Source: Sutterella sp. (GTDB lineage: Bacteria; Pseudomonadota; Gammaproteobacteria; Burkholderiales; Burkholderiaceae_F). From it: a stretch of DNA of 34,157 nucleotides. Position 1 is the stretch's first letter. Every line of letters starts with the position of its first letter. The translations under genes were made by a program, and so were the position numbers. Positions 16,882-24,144 of this stretch are shown piece after piece. Where the stretch lies: contig JAHHRG010000019.1 in the NCBI GenBank assembly GCA_020025965.1, positions 1-34,157 on the forward strand, read 5' to 3'. The notes under the pieces are model-generated. The model was not told the DNA's origin. It searched no databases and saw nothing but the letters and a program-made list of their open reading frames with translations.

Positions 16882-18636
16882 TCACGGGTAGCGGGTGGCT
16901 TGCGTTTGTCTCGCGCCGCAGTCGGCAACGATCAGAAGCGCGTCAAAAAGCGACGATGTCCACTCGACGGTCGGTAATGCATCAGAGGGCTTTAACAATG
17001 CAATTTCAGCCTCGGCTCGAAAGCGTCCAGACCATTCGTGTTCGAGTAGCTTCCAGGTTTTTATGATCTCGTCCCTAGCCGCATAGAAGCAGTCCGCAGA
17101 CGGAATGCGGTCGGACTTTTTGCCGTTCACGGAGGTGAGTGCGGGAACGAGATTCCACAAGTCGTTCGAATGAAATCTCGCCCATGGAAGCATATGGTCG
17201 ACGGCGAGCGTGTCGGTATGAAGCGGGCGTTTTGACCAAACGCAACGAAGCGAACGGTGCCTTATTTCGTCAAGGAAAAGGTTACGGGCGAGTAGCGTAT
17301 CGCGCGTGTCGGGCTCCGGCATCATCCGTTCGACAATTGAGGCGAGCGACAGCGCTTCGTGATTTTCGTCAGCCGCAAGCGTTTCGAATCGTGCCGAGAC
17401 GCGGGCCCATTCGAGGACTATCGAGTCTTCGAGCCAGGGGGCAATGCGGTTGAGCTCCTGCCAAAGTTCTGCGGGAAACGCAATGTGACCGTAGTGTTCG
17501 CGAATGTTCAGACGGTCGATCGACGGCAGTTTATCGCCCGTTTCGGGGTAGGTGAAAATCTGACGGTCGTCGCGATCGGTGATGTAGGTGAGCGGTCCCA
17601 CTTTAATTGTGTGGCGAACCTTGTTCAGAAGGGCCGACACGGCTTTCTTTGTTGCGGGATCTTCGGGCCCCGTTGCCAGCATTCGGTTAAAGGTGGACCA
17701 ATTGTTGCCGCAAAGCGAGCGGACGGCTTGAAGTTGAGGCAAAAAGGCGATATCGCGAAGTCGTCCGTCCTTCATGGAACGACGCATCTGCAAGGGCATG
17801 CGTCCGCCGCCTGCAAGCTGCCAGTAATATTCGATCCACTTTTCCATCACAAGCCCCATTGGAAGGAGGGCTTGGCCGTTTGTAAAACGAACGGCACGCG
17901 GCATGCTGCGGTTAATGGCGCAGAGGGATCTCAACAGAGCGAGTTTGTAGGTAGCGGTTTTCTTATCATCTTCGATAATAGTGCGAAATCGCTTTGTGGC
18001 TTCATCGTTCTTGTCGGCGCGTAAAAAAACGAGCGTTGCCCATTGGCAGTGAAAGCCCGGTGCGCCCACATCGCTTTTGATGTCTCGAGCGGCTTCACGA
18101 AAGCCCATGCGCTCAAAGAGCGTGATGTAGTCGAGCACGTCTCGGGTATGTGTTTTGCGGCCGGCACTTCCCGGATGATTCAAAGGGACAATCACGATCA
18201 GCGTCGTTTTCTCATTTGCCCATCGATCAATATCGGCGGCCGTTTGATAGAGCTCGTTGTCGTCAAGATGCTGAAGCATGCCGCTGGTGAAGATGACATC
18301 CCAACCTGCGTTGACGGCTTTCACAAAATCCGGTTCGTCGTCTTTAACGGGAAGGATCAATGGTTGCCAGTCGATGGGGATCCCGCTGATCTTGAGCGCG
18401 ATTTCCTTTTCTTTCGCCAAGGAGAGAAGACCGGGCGAACCGTCTGTGGCGGTTACAATCGCCCCTTTCTCTTTCATATGACGTGCATCGCGACCCGAGC
18501 CGCAGCCTAATTCCAAGACTCGGGCGTTCGCCGGCACCCATCGGTCGAGCACCTCAAAGATGTCTTTTGCATTGATGGCTTCATAGCGGTCAAAGAACTC
18601 ATTGGCCTTTTCGTTATATACCGTCGGGCAGCCCAT
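16882..18636 (-). CDS. Fusion protein: SAM-dependent methyltransferase + HNH endonuclease domain
   Basis: The N-terminal part (about residues 1-200) is a class I methyltransferase: VLELGCGSGRD (motif I, 40-50), the acidic ATDGSPGLLSLAK (Asp65) and FTSGMLQHLDD (about 117-126). It lacks a DPPY/NPPY motif, so a small molecule, protein or RNA is more likely than a DNA base as substrate. The middle (about 205-440) is a helical domain I cannot name (TATYKLALLRSLCAIN, GLVMEKWIEYYWQL). The C-terminal part carries an HNH signature: Cys465, Asp480-His481, Asn495, Asn504 and Lys507 in VDHMLPWARFHSNDLWNLVP and SVNGKKSDRIP. The ATG has GGAGGAG about 8 bases upstream, placed at the very end of the FAD oxidase gene, so translation is coupled. 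A role in DNA defence is possible but not shown. Confidence 0.8.
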   Translation of the reverse strand: MGCPTVYNEKANEFFDRYEAINAKDIFEVLDRWVPANARVLELGCGSGRDARHMKEKGAIVTATDGSPGLLSLAKEKEIALKISGIPIDWQPLILPVKDDEPDFVKAVNAGWDVIFTSGMLQHLDDNELYQTAADIDRWANEKTTLIVIVPLNHPGSAGRKTHTRDVLDYITLFERMGFREAARDIKSDVGAPGFHCQWATLVFLRADKNDEATKRFRTIIEDDKKTATYKLALLRSLCAINRSMPRAVRFTNGQALLPMGLVMEKWIEYYWQLAGGGRMPLQMRRSMKDGRLRDIAFLPQLQAVRSLCGNNWSTFNRMLATGPEDPATKKAVSALLNKVRHTIKVGPLTYITDRDDRQIFTYPETGDKLPSIDRLNIREHYGHIAFPAELWQELNRIAPWLEDSIVLEWARVSARFETLAADENHEALSLASIVERMMPEPDTRDTLLARNLFLDEIRHRSLRCVWSKRPLHTDTLAVDHMLPWARFHSNDLWNLVPALTSVNGKKSDRIPSADCFYAARDEIIKTWKLLEHEWSGRFRAEAEIALLKPSDALPTVEWTSSLFDALLIVADCGARQTQATRYP

Positions 18637-18641
18637 TTTTG

Positions 18642-20072
18642 CTACTCCTCCAGTCGAACGATGCGACCCGGATTTAAGCGGTTCTGCGGATCGAAGGCTC
18701 GCTTCAAAGCACGCATGGCGGCAATCTCTTCGGGGGCTTTGGTGCGAACGAGTTCGTCCGTCTTGAGACTCCCGACGCCGTGTTCGGCGGCAATTGAGCC
18801 TTTGGCCGCGATGACGCGATCGTGAACCAACCGGTGAATGGCTTCTTCGTGCGGAAAGGCGACGGAACCGGGACCTACGTTGAAGTGAAGATTCCCGTCA
18901 CCGTAGTGGCCGAATACGGACGGTTCGACACCGGGGAAAGCGGTTTGAAGAGCCGCAAAGGTGTCGACAATAAAGGTCGACAAGACGGATCGCGGTACGC
19001 TGATGTCGTGCTTTACATTGCCGCCCTGACGCTTGACGGACGAGGGAATGGTTTCGCGGCATCGCCAGAAGGCCTCTCGATCGCTGTCGGATTGACTCAC
19101 GGCACCGTTGGTCAAGACGCCTTCTTCCATCAAGTCGCCTAAAAGGGCTTCAAGGCGTTCTCGCGTCTCTTCGTCGTCGTTTTGCCAGACGCTGATATCG
19201 AGAAGCACCTGCCAGTCGGCGGCTGGTACCGGAGGCTTCATGCCGGTGACTGCGGTTAGCGAAGTCAGGGGCGAACGGCCGATCAATTCAAAAGCCGTGA
19301 GCGACGGACCGAACTGGGCTTCGAGTCGGGCAAAGAGTACGTCGACAGAGCGTACTTCGGCCAAAGTCACCCAGGCCGAGAGCATTCGTTGCGGCAAGGG
19401 TTCGAGCGCGAGGACGGCTTCGGTCACAATTCCGAGCGTGCCTTCGCTTCCGATGAAAATTTCTTTCAGAGCATAACCCGCATTGTCTTTTCTCAGTGAA
19501 CGCATTAAGTCAAGAATGTCGCCCGATGCGAGCACTACTTTCAGCCCCAGCACCATGCGTCTGGCCATCCCGTAACGGAGTACGTGAACGCCGCCCGCGT
19601 TCGTTGCAATTACACCGCCGATGACGGCACTGCCTTCGGCAGCAAGCGATAGGGGAAAGAGGCGGTTGACGTTTCTCGCCGCTTCCTGAACATTTTGAAG
19701 TACAACGCCCGCTTCGACCGTCACGGTGTTGTTGATCGGATCGACATTGAGAATGCGGCGCATACGCGAGGTTTGCAGAATAATCGTACGGTTGACGGCT
19801 TCGGACGGAAGGCCGGGTTCGGGAGTTGAGCCGCCGACATTCCCTGTGTTACCGCCTTGGGCAATGACGGCTAAGTCGAATTCATTGGCGACGCGCATCA
19901 CAGCGGCCGTTTCTTCTGTCGATGCCGGTCTCACAACGGCCAAGGCATTGCCCTGTCGTCGACCGCGTCCATCCAAGGCTGCGGCGCGCACGTCGACCGG
20001 ATCGGTCAAAACATGATCGGTCCCCACGACACGGCGAAGGGCATTGAGAATGGCGGACGTCTCTTCTCGCAT
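18642..20072 (-). CDS. FAD-linked oxidase, D-2-hydroxyacid dehydrogenase type (GlcD/D2HGDH family)
   Basis: A 476-residue member of the FAD-binding oxidase/transferase type 4 family (vanillyl-alcohol-oxidase fold). The FAD-binding half has VVRPASTEETAAVMRVANE, then IAQGGNTGNVGGSTPEPG (about 70-87) and GGVIATNAGGVHVLRYG and FIGSEGTLGIVTEAVL. The C-terminal half ends with the metal/substrate-site motifs HYGDGNLHFNVGPG and AAEHGVGSLK. The family includes D-lactate, glycolate and D-2-hydroxyglutarate dehydrogenases; the pattern QGGNTG suggests D-2-hydroxyglutarate or D-lactate as substrate, but which one cannot be told here. It ends 5 bases before the methyltransferase-HNH gene and is separated from adk by a terminator. 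Confidence 0.9.
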   Translation of the reverse strand: MREETSAILNALRRVVGTDHVLTDPVDVRAAALDGRGRRQGNALAVVRPASTEETAAVMRVANEFDLAVIAQGGNTGNVGGSTPEPGLPSEAVNRTIILQTSRMRRILNVDPINNTVTVEAGVVLQNVQEAARNVNRLFPLSLAAEGSAVIGGVIATNAGGVHVLRYGMARRMVLGLKVVLASGDILDLMRSLRKDNAGYALKEIFIGSEGTLGIVTEAVLALEPLPQRMLSAWVTLAEVRSVDVLFARLEAQFGPSLTAFELIGRSPLTSLTAVTGMKPPVPAADWQVLLDISVWQNDDEETRERLEALLGDLMEEGVLTNGAVSQSDSDREAFWRCRETIPSSVKRQGGNVKHDISVPRSVLSTFIVDTFAALQTAFPGVEPSVFGHYGDGNLHFNVGPGSVAFPHEEAIHRLVHDRVIAAKGSIAAEHGVGSLKTDELVRTKAPEEIAAMRALKRAFDPQNRLNPGRIVRLEE

Positions 20073-20144
20073 AGGTCGTTCCCGAAGAAATAAATGGTCA
20101 ATGAATCAATTGTACTCGTCAGAGAAAAAACACAAAAAACAGGT

Positions 20145-20180
20145 AAAAAAACCGCCCTTTAGAAAAAGAGCGGTTTTTTA
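20145..20180 (-). terminator. Terminator of adk
   Basis: AAAAAACCGC (20146-20155) pairs with GCGGTTTTTT (20170-20179), with an inner CTTT/AAAG pair. On the minus strand the tail is a run of Ts. It separates adk from the FAD oxidase gene; being symmetric it would also work on the plus strand. Confidence 0.88.
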
Positions 20181-20208
20181 GGGAACCGGTGACCGGATTC
20201 AATCTCAA

Positions 20209-20862
20209 TTACTTGAGAGCTTCGAAGACCTTAGCCGTGATATCGGCAATGGCACCGAGGCCGGAGACGGAACGGTACTGCGGAGCGGTCTTGTCGCCGG
20301 ACTGGGCGAGATCGCGATAGAAGCCGACCAAGGCTTCGGTCTGATCGTGATAAACGCTGAGGCGCTTCAAGACAACTTCTTCACGGTCGTCGTCACGCTG
20401 GATGAGCGGATCACCGGTGACGTCGTCCTTACCTTCAACCTTAGGCGGGTTGTACTTGATGTGGTAGGTGCGACCGGAGACCGGATCAACGCGGCGACCG
20501 GACATACGTTCGACGATTTCGGCATCGGGAACCTGGATTTCGAGAACGAAATCAATGGGGATGCCGGCATCCTGAAGAGCCTGAGCCTGAGGAATCGTAC
20601 GCGGGAAGCCGTCGAAGAGCGCGCCGTTGGCGGCGTCGGGCTGCGTGAGACGATCCTTGACGAGACCGATGATGATGTCGTCGGAGACAAGCTGACCCTT
20701 GTCCATCACGGCCTTGGCGGCAAGACCGAGGGGCGTACCGGCCTTGACGGCGGCGCGAAGCATGTCACCCGTGGAAATCTGGGGAATACCGAACTTTTCG
20801 CAGATGAACTTGGCTTGCGTGCCCTTACCGGCACCGGGAGGCCCAATCAAAATCAGACGCAT
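20209..20862 (-). CDS. adk: Adenylate kinase
   Basis: Cytoplasmic enzyme that equilibrates ATP + AMP with two ADP. I chose the ATG at 20862, with AAGGAG upstream, giving 217 residues beginning MRLILIGPPGAGKGTQ (P-loop 7-15); the longer frame adds 31 residues with no family match. Conserved features include the AMP-site ISTGDMLRAAV, the FDGFPRTIPQAQAL strand, and a long LID domain (about 120-165) with RRVDPVSGRTYH and IQRDDD. The LID has no cysteines, so it is not zinc-stabilised. It lies downstream of kdsB on the minus strand but has a likely promoter of its own. Confidence 0.97.
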   Translation of the reverse strand: MRLILIGPPGAGKGTQAKFICEKFGIPQISTGDMLRAAVKAGTPLGLAAKAVMDKGQLVSDDIIIGLVKDRLTQPDAANGALFDGFPRTIPQAQALQDAGIPIDFVLEIQVPDAEIVERMSGRRVDPVSGRTYHIKYNPPKVEGKDDVTGDPLIQRDDDREEVVLKRLSVYHDQTEALVGFYRDLAQSGDKTAPQYRSVSGLGAIADITAKVFEALK

Positions 20863-20933
20863 GGGATTGCTCCTTGTATTTGTAATGTTAATGCCTCTCC
20901 TGAGTAACAAAACACAGGGCGGCGAAATCGTAC

Positions 20934-20997
20934 GATGCTCTTTTATGGAGAGCATCTCTTGTTAATCCGATATTTTAGCCCAGAAACGAGAAGTCAA
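20934..20997 (-). promoter_or_regulatory. Probable adk promoter with hairpin in the leader
   Basis: Reading the minus strand, TTGACT (20992-20997) is a good -35 box; the -10 is less clear, with TAAAAT (20972-20977) at a short 14-base spacing or the overlapping AAATAT at 16. Just downstream GATGCTCT (20934-20941) pairs with AGAGCATC (20949-20956) in the adk 5' leader. Confidence 0.45.
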
Positions 20998-21027
20998 CCG
21001 AGTGTCGTCGGGTTAACCGAACGCTTC

Positions 21028-21801
21028 TCAGCGGTTTTTCGTTTCTTCGGCAAAAACGCGGCGAACGCGTTCGAGATCTTCCTGAGTATCAACGCCTGCG
21101 GGAAGGGCTGCATCGAGCACCATAACGGCGATGCGCTCGCCGTAATAAAGGGCACGTAGCTGTTCGAGGCTTTCGAGCTTTTCCAAGGGGGCCTGAGGTA
21201 AGGTCGGGAAACGGCGAAGGAATCCTGCACGGTAGGCGTAAAGGCCTAAATGGTGCAAGGGTGCAAAACCTTCGGGGAGCGTGTCTTTCGTAACGCGGAA
21301 GTGGTCGCGCGGCCAGGGAATCGGGGCGCGGGAGAAGGTAAGCGCGGTATTGCGTTCGTCGAGAACGACCTTGACGACGTTCGGATTGAAGAAACTTTCC
21401 GTATCGTGAATGGTGTGAGCAGCTGTTGCCATGGCGCAGTCGGGACGCGATTCGAGAAGCGCGGCCACGTTCTGAATGACATCGAGCGGCATCAGGGGTT
21501 CGTCCCCCTGGAGATTGACGACGATTTCGTCGTCGGCCAACCCGATTTTTTCGACGGCTTCGGCAAGACGGTCGGTACCTGTCGGGCAGGCGTGCGAGGT
21601 AAGAACGACATCAAAGCCGGCTTCGCGGCAGGGAACGGCCACGGACTCGTCGTCAACGGCAATCACAATGCGAGAAGCACCGCATTGGGCGGCGCGTTCC
21701 GCCACGCGGACAACCATAGGCTTGCCGCCGATGTCGGCCAAGGGCTTGTCAGGCAAACGGGAAGATTTTAGGCGGGCGGGAATGATGACGGTAAAAGACA
21801 T
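21028..21801 (-). CDS. kdsB: 3-deoxy-manno-octulosonate cytidylyltransferase (CMP-KDO synthetase)
   Basis: KdsB activates KDO with CTP for transfer to lipid A in lipopolysaccharide synthesis. The ATG at 21801 gives 257 residues beginning MSFTVIIPARLKSSRLPDKPL, the family N-terminus; a TTG at 21825 overlapping the upstream stop would add eight residues. Conserved features are the nucleotide-binding start, CPTGTDRLAEAV, VVNLQGDEPLM, HHLGLYAYRAGFLRRF and LEKLESLEQLRAL. It immediately follows the Trm112-like gene, forming the Burkholderiales cluster lpxK-Trm112-kdsB-adk. Confidence 0.96.
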   Translation of the reverse strand: MSFTVIIPARLKSSRLPDKPLADIGGKPMVVRVAERAAQCGASRIVIAVDDESVAVPCREAGFDVVLTSHACPTGTDRLAEAVEKIGLADDEIVVNLQGDEPLMPLDVIQNVAALLESRPDCAMATAAHTIHDTESFFNPNVVKVVLDERNTALTFSRAPIPWPRDHFRVTKDTLPEGFAPLHHLGLYAYRAGFLRRFPTLPQAPLEKLESLEQLRALYYGERIAVMVLDAALPAGVDTQEDLERVRRVFAEETKNR

Positions 21802-21821
21802 GAGAAGTTCAACAGGAAAAA

Positions 21822-22046
21822 TCAAAGATCGGCGGGTTTGACCTTGGCAGCCGCATCGCGATAGCTGCGGGCTTCCTCTTCGGAAAGTTCGCGCGCGAGC
21901 GAGCGCAACATTACCGGAATGTCATTGCGAACTTCGTAAGCGAGTCGGCAAGTGGGGCAGACTATTTCTTTTCGGTCGGAGAGCGAAGCAAAAAGCGAAC
22001 GTTTGCAAACGGGACAAACCAGAATGTCGGACAAGATGGAGGCCAT
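21822..22046 (-). CDS. Trm112/UPF0434 family small zinc protein (YcaR-like)
   Basis: The 74-residue protein has two CxxC pairs, CPVC (11-14) and CPTC (30-33), and the family pattern LVCPVCK...DIPVML. In eukaryotes and archaea Trm112 is the activating partner of methyltransferases; the role of the bacterial YcaR form is not settled. A clear AAAGGAAG precedes the ATG. It sits between lpxK and kdsB as in many Proteobacteria, but here a strong terminator separates it from lpxK, so it probably has its own promoter in 22047-22108, where I see only AT-rich sequence. Confidence 0.9.
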   Translation of the reverse strand: MASILSDILVCPVCKRSLFASLSDRKEIVCPTCRLAYEVRNDIPVMLRSLARELSEEEARSYRDAAAKVKPADL

Positions 22047-22108
22047 GTGTGTCTTCCTTTCGTTGAGTTAGTTGATGATCATCTTATCCATTTTAATCGT
22101 GAGCGAGC

Positions 22109-22140
22109 AAAAAAGCCCCGACGCGGGTCGGGGCTTTTTT
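22109..22140 (-). terminator. Strong terminator of lpxK
   Basis: A perfect 13-bp stem, 22109-22121 with 22128-22140 (AAAAAAGCCCCGA and its complement), with loop CGCGGG. On the minus strand it ends in a T6 run directly after lpxK; it is symmetric. Confidence 0.93.
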
Positions 22141-22165
22141 AAATGATAGTCGGCTCGAGAAAAAA

Positions 22166-23215
22166 TTATCGATTGCCGTTTATTTTGGATTGAGCTTTTT
22201 GTGCCGCCTGATCGATGAAGTCGATCAGATACGGGTCCAGTCGCACTTCCAGACCGATGACCCAGATGCGATCGTCTTTGGAAAGTTCCGGATGCGTAGC
22301 ACACTTCACGGCGTCCTTTCCGGTAATGAAGATAATGTCTTCATCGCGATCGGCAAAGGGGTTCGTCGAAAAGTCGAAATGATCGCCCAATTCCAGGGAT
22401 TCGCATTCGATGTCGTGACCGCGGACCATGGCAAAAAAACGCCCCGGGGCAGCAATGCCGGCAGCGGCTAAGGGACGGAGTCGTTCTGCCTTGATTCTCT
22501 CCGACAGTTCGTCAACGCGAGCGGTGGCTCCCGTTGTTAGCTGCGTGCAAAGACCGAAGCAGCTCGAGGCGGCAAAGCGCGGCGTACGGCTTTCAACGAC
22601 GGCTTCGTTCGTCGTATTGAGAACAATGGCGTCTACCGTATCGAGGCGGGAAGGCGGTTCGCGAAGAGGACCTGCTGGAAGCACCCAGCCGTTACCGAGA
22701 CCGCGAGCACCGACAACGGCAATTTCCACATCACGGGCGAGCTGCAGATGCTGCAACCCGTCGTCACTTACGATCAAATTGATTTCCGGATGCGCAGCCA
22801 AGAGTTCCATCCCGGCACGATGACGATCCTGACCTACGGCTACGGGCACGCCCGTTTCACGGTAGATCAGCAGCGGTTCGTCACCGACTTCGGCCGCGTT
22901 CGAATCGGTACCAACAATGGCGGGGGCTTCACCCTTGCGGCCGAAACCGCGGGAGACAATCCCGGGACGCCAGCCGCGAGCCTGCAGTTCGCGGACGAGC
23001 GCGATGGTGACGGGCGTTTTCCCGGTGCCCCCGACATAAATATTGCCGACGACCACCACGGGGACGTTCAAACGGCGCGGTTGGATGCCCTTTTTACGCG
23101 AGCGGGTGATACTCAGAAAAAGGAGCGAGAGGGGAGAGAGAAGCCAGGCAAAGAGACCGCGGTGGGACCACTGACGGTGAGCCCATGCTTCGATATTGGC
23201 GTGAAAGGCGCTCAT
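22166..23215 (-). CDS. lpxK: Tetraacyldisaccharide 4'-kinase LpxK
   Basis: Inner-membrane-associated kinase that phosphorylates the 4' position of the lipid A precursor. The ATG at 23215 has GGAGG upstream and gives 349 residues; the frame extends 52 residues further with no family similarity. An N-terminal hydrophobic helix (about 20-36, FAWLLSPLSLLFLSI) is followed by the P-loop region VGNIYVGGTGKTP (56-68), VSRGFGRKG, and the DDGLQHLQLARD signature. C-terminal ITGKDAVKC is also typical. Upstream, the usual exbB and exbD genes of Burkholderiales are absent; the DnaA-box-rich gap takes their place. Confidence 0.95.
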   Translation of the reverse strand: MSAFHANIEAWAHRQWSHRGLFAWLLSPLSLLFLSITRSRKKGIQPRRLNVPVVVVGNIYVGGTGKTPVTIALVRELQARGWRPGIVSRGFGRKGEAPAIVGTDSNAAEVGDEPLLIYRETGVPVAVGQDRHRAGMELLAAHPEINLIVSDDGLQHLQLARDVEIAVVGARGLGNGWVLPAGPLREPPSRLDTVDAIVLNTTNEAVVESRTPRFAASSCFGLCTQLTTGATARVDELSERIKAERLRPLAAAGIAAPGRFFAMVRGHDIECESLELGDHFDFSTNPFADRDEDIIFITGKDAVKCATHPELSKDDRIWVIGLEVRLDPYLIDFIDQAAQKAQSKINGNR

Positions 23216-23304
23216 CGGCAGACCTCCGTCAGAGTGCGGACCGGTGCCGAAAGAGTAGAGAAGATAAACGCTAGAGGAGGTTTGTCGGACATAACCGTAT
23301 GTAA

Positions 23305-23387
23305 CAGCGTCCCCAACGGACGCTGATGAATGAATGGCGGACTCCTCGCAAAGACGGTCGCAGGAGTTCACCGCGCAGAAGTTGCGC
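23305..23387. other. Three consecutive inverted repeats upstream of lpxK
   Basis: CAGCGTCC/GGACGCTG (23305-23312 with 23318-23325), ACTCCT/AGGAGT (23341-23346 with 23362-23367) and GCGCA/TGCGC (23373-23377 with 23383-23387) follow one another. None has a T-run. They may form structure in the lpxK leader or mark the left edge of the DnaA-box region. No coding signal is visible in 23216-23634. Confidence 0.5.
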
Positions 23388-23634
23388 TGTGAAGAAAAAT
23401 CGCAAAACGATCGTCTATCACGGGAAAGCGAAAAACCGTTCGATTAGGGTTTCGCTGGATAACCAAATTTGAATTTTATCAAGAAAGAGCCCACTTTTGA
23501 GGTGAAATACGGAAAGATTCTTGCGTTTTTAGGGCTGTTTTCGTTGAAAAGTTCGAATTCGGCCGATATTCGGGCGGCGAATGGCGATCTGGTGAAGGAA
23601 GGTGGCGAACGTCTCCAAAAGTTATGCAAAAGCC

Positions 23635-24060
23635 TGTGGATAACAACGTGGATAAGTCATAATTTTCCTTATTTCATCGGTGGAAAAGTGGATGTTCGGA
23701 AAAAGTTTACTCTGTGTTTGATGCCTCAAAACCCTTCTCTTGCAAGGTTCTTGGCTGAGGATACCTGTGGATAATTTGGGAGTAAACCGAAAAAATACCG
23801 TGAAATGAACAAATTCGAGCAATTGTGGAAAAGCATGGAATATTTGCGGTATCCCGTCTTGACAAAGAGACGCCGGTGTGCAGTGTCGATCGAGGTTTTC
23901 ATCGGGTTTTCCCCATCTTTTGTGAATAGCCTTGTGGATAAGTAGGGGAGAAAAGGTCTAAGTTATTAAAAGTAAAGAGAAAAACTATAATTGCCTATTT
24001 TTTAGGCAAACGAGTATATGTGGATAAACACGGTGACTAAGTCACGTGCGATCGGGATAA
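23635..24060 (+). other. DnaA-box cluster, candidate replication origin (oriC)
   Basis: Within the 929-base gap between lpxK and xseA there are four exact DnaA boxes TGTGGATAA (complement TTATCCACA) at 23635-23643, 23766-23774, 23933-23941 and 24019-24027, all in the same orientation. One-mismatch copies are CGTGGATAA (23647-23655), TGTGGAAAA (23824-23832) and TGTGAATAG (23921-23929). Two pairs are exactly 12 bases apart (23635/23647 and 23921/23933). An AT-rich stretch (about 23959-24005) with AAGTTATTAAAAGTAAAG could be the unwinding element. Chance expectation for exact boxes in 929 bp on both strands is about 0.007. No dnaA or dnaN gene is in the window, so this could also be a non-origin DnaA-titration or regulatory site. 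Confidence 0.65.
23991..24045. repeat. Two inverted repeats flanking a DnaA box
   Basis: TTGCCTA (23991-23997), five T, TAGGCAA (24003-24009) lies on one side of the DnaA box at 24019-24027; GTGACT-A-AGTCAC (24033-24045) lies on the other. The second looks like a dimeric protein-binding site. Both are perfect. Confidence 0.7.
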
Positions 24061-24144
24061 ATGTGCCGTCCGACCTTTTTTTGCAGAAAAGGCGAAAAGT
24101 GAGCAAAATGTTTTGAGACATTCCTCTTTATTGATGCCCGAAGC

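Noticed and set aside
17359..18024. 221-codon plus-strand open frame opposite the methyltransferase-HNH gene
   Set aside because: Antisense shadow; the minus-strand protein has recognisable motifs at both ends.
23469..23774. 101-codon plus-strand open frame in the lpxK-xseA gap
   Set aside because: No ribosome-binding site, no family resemblance, and it runs through three of the DnaA-box-like sites.
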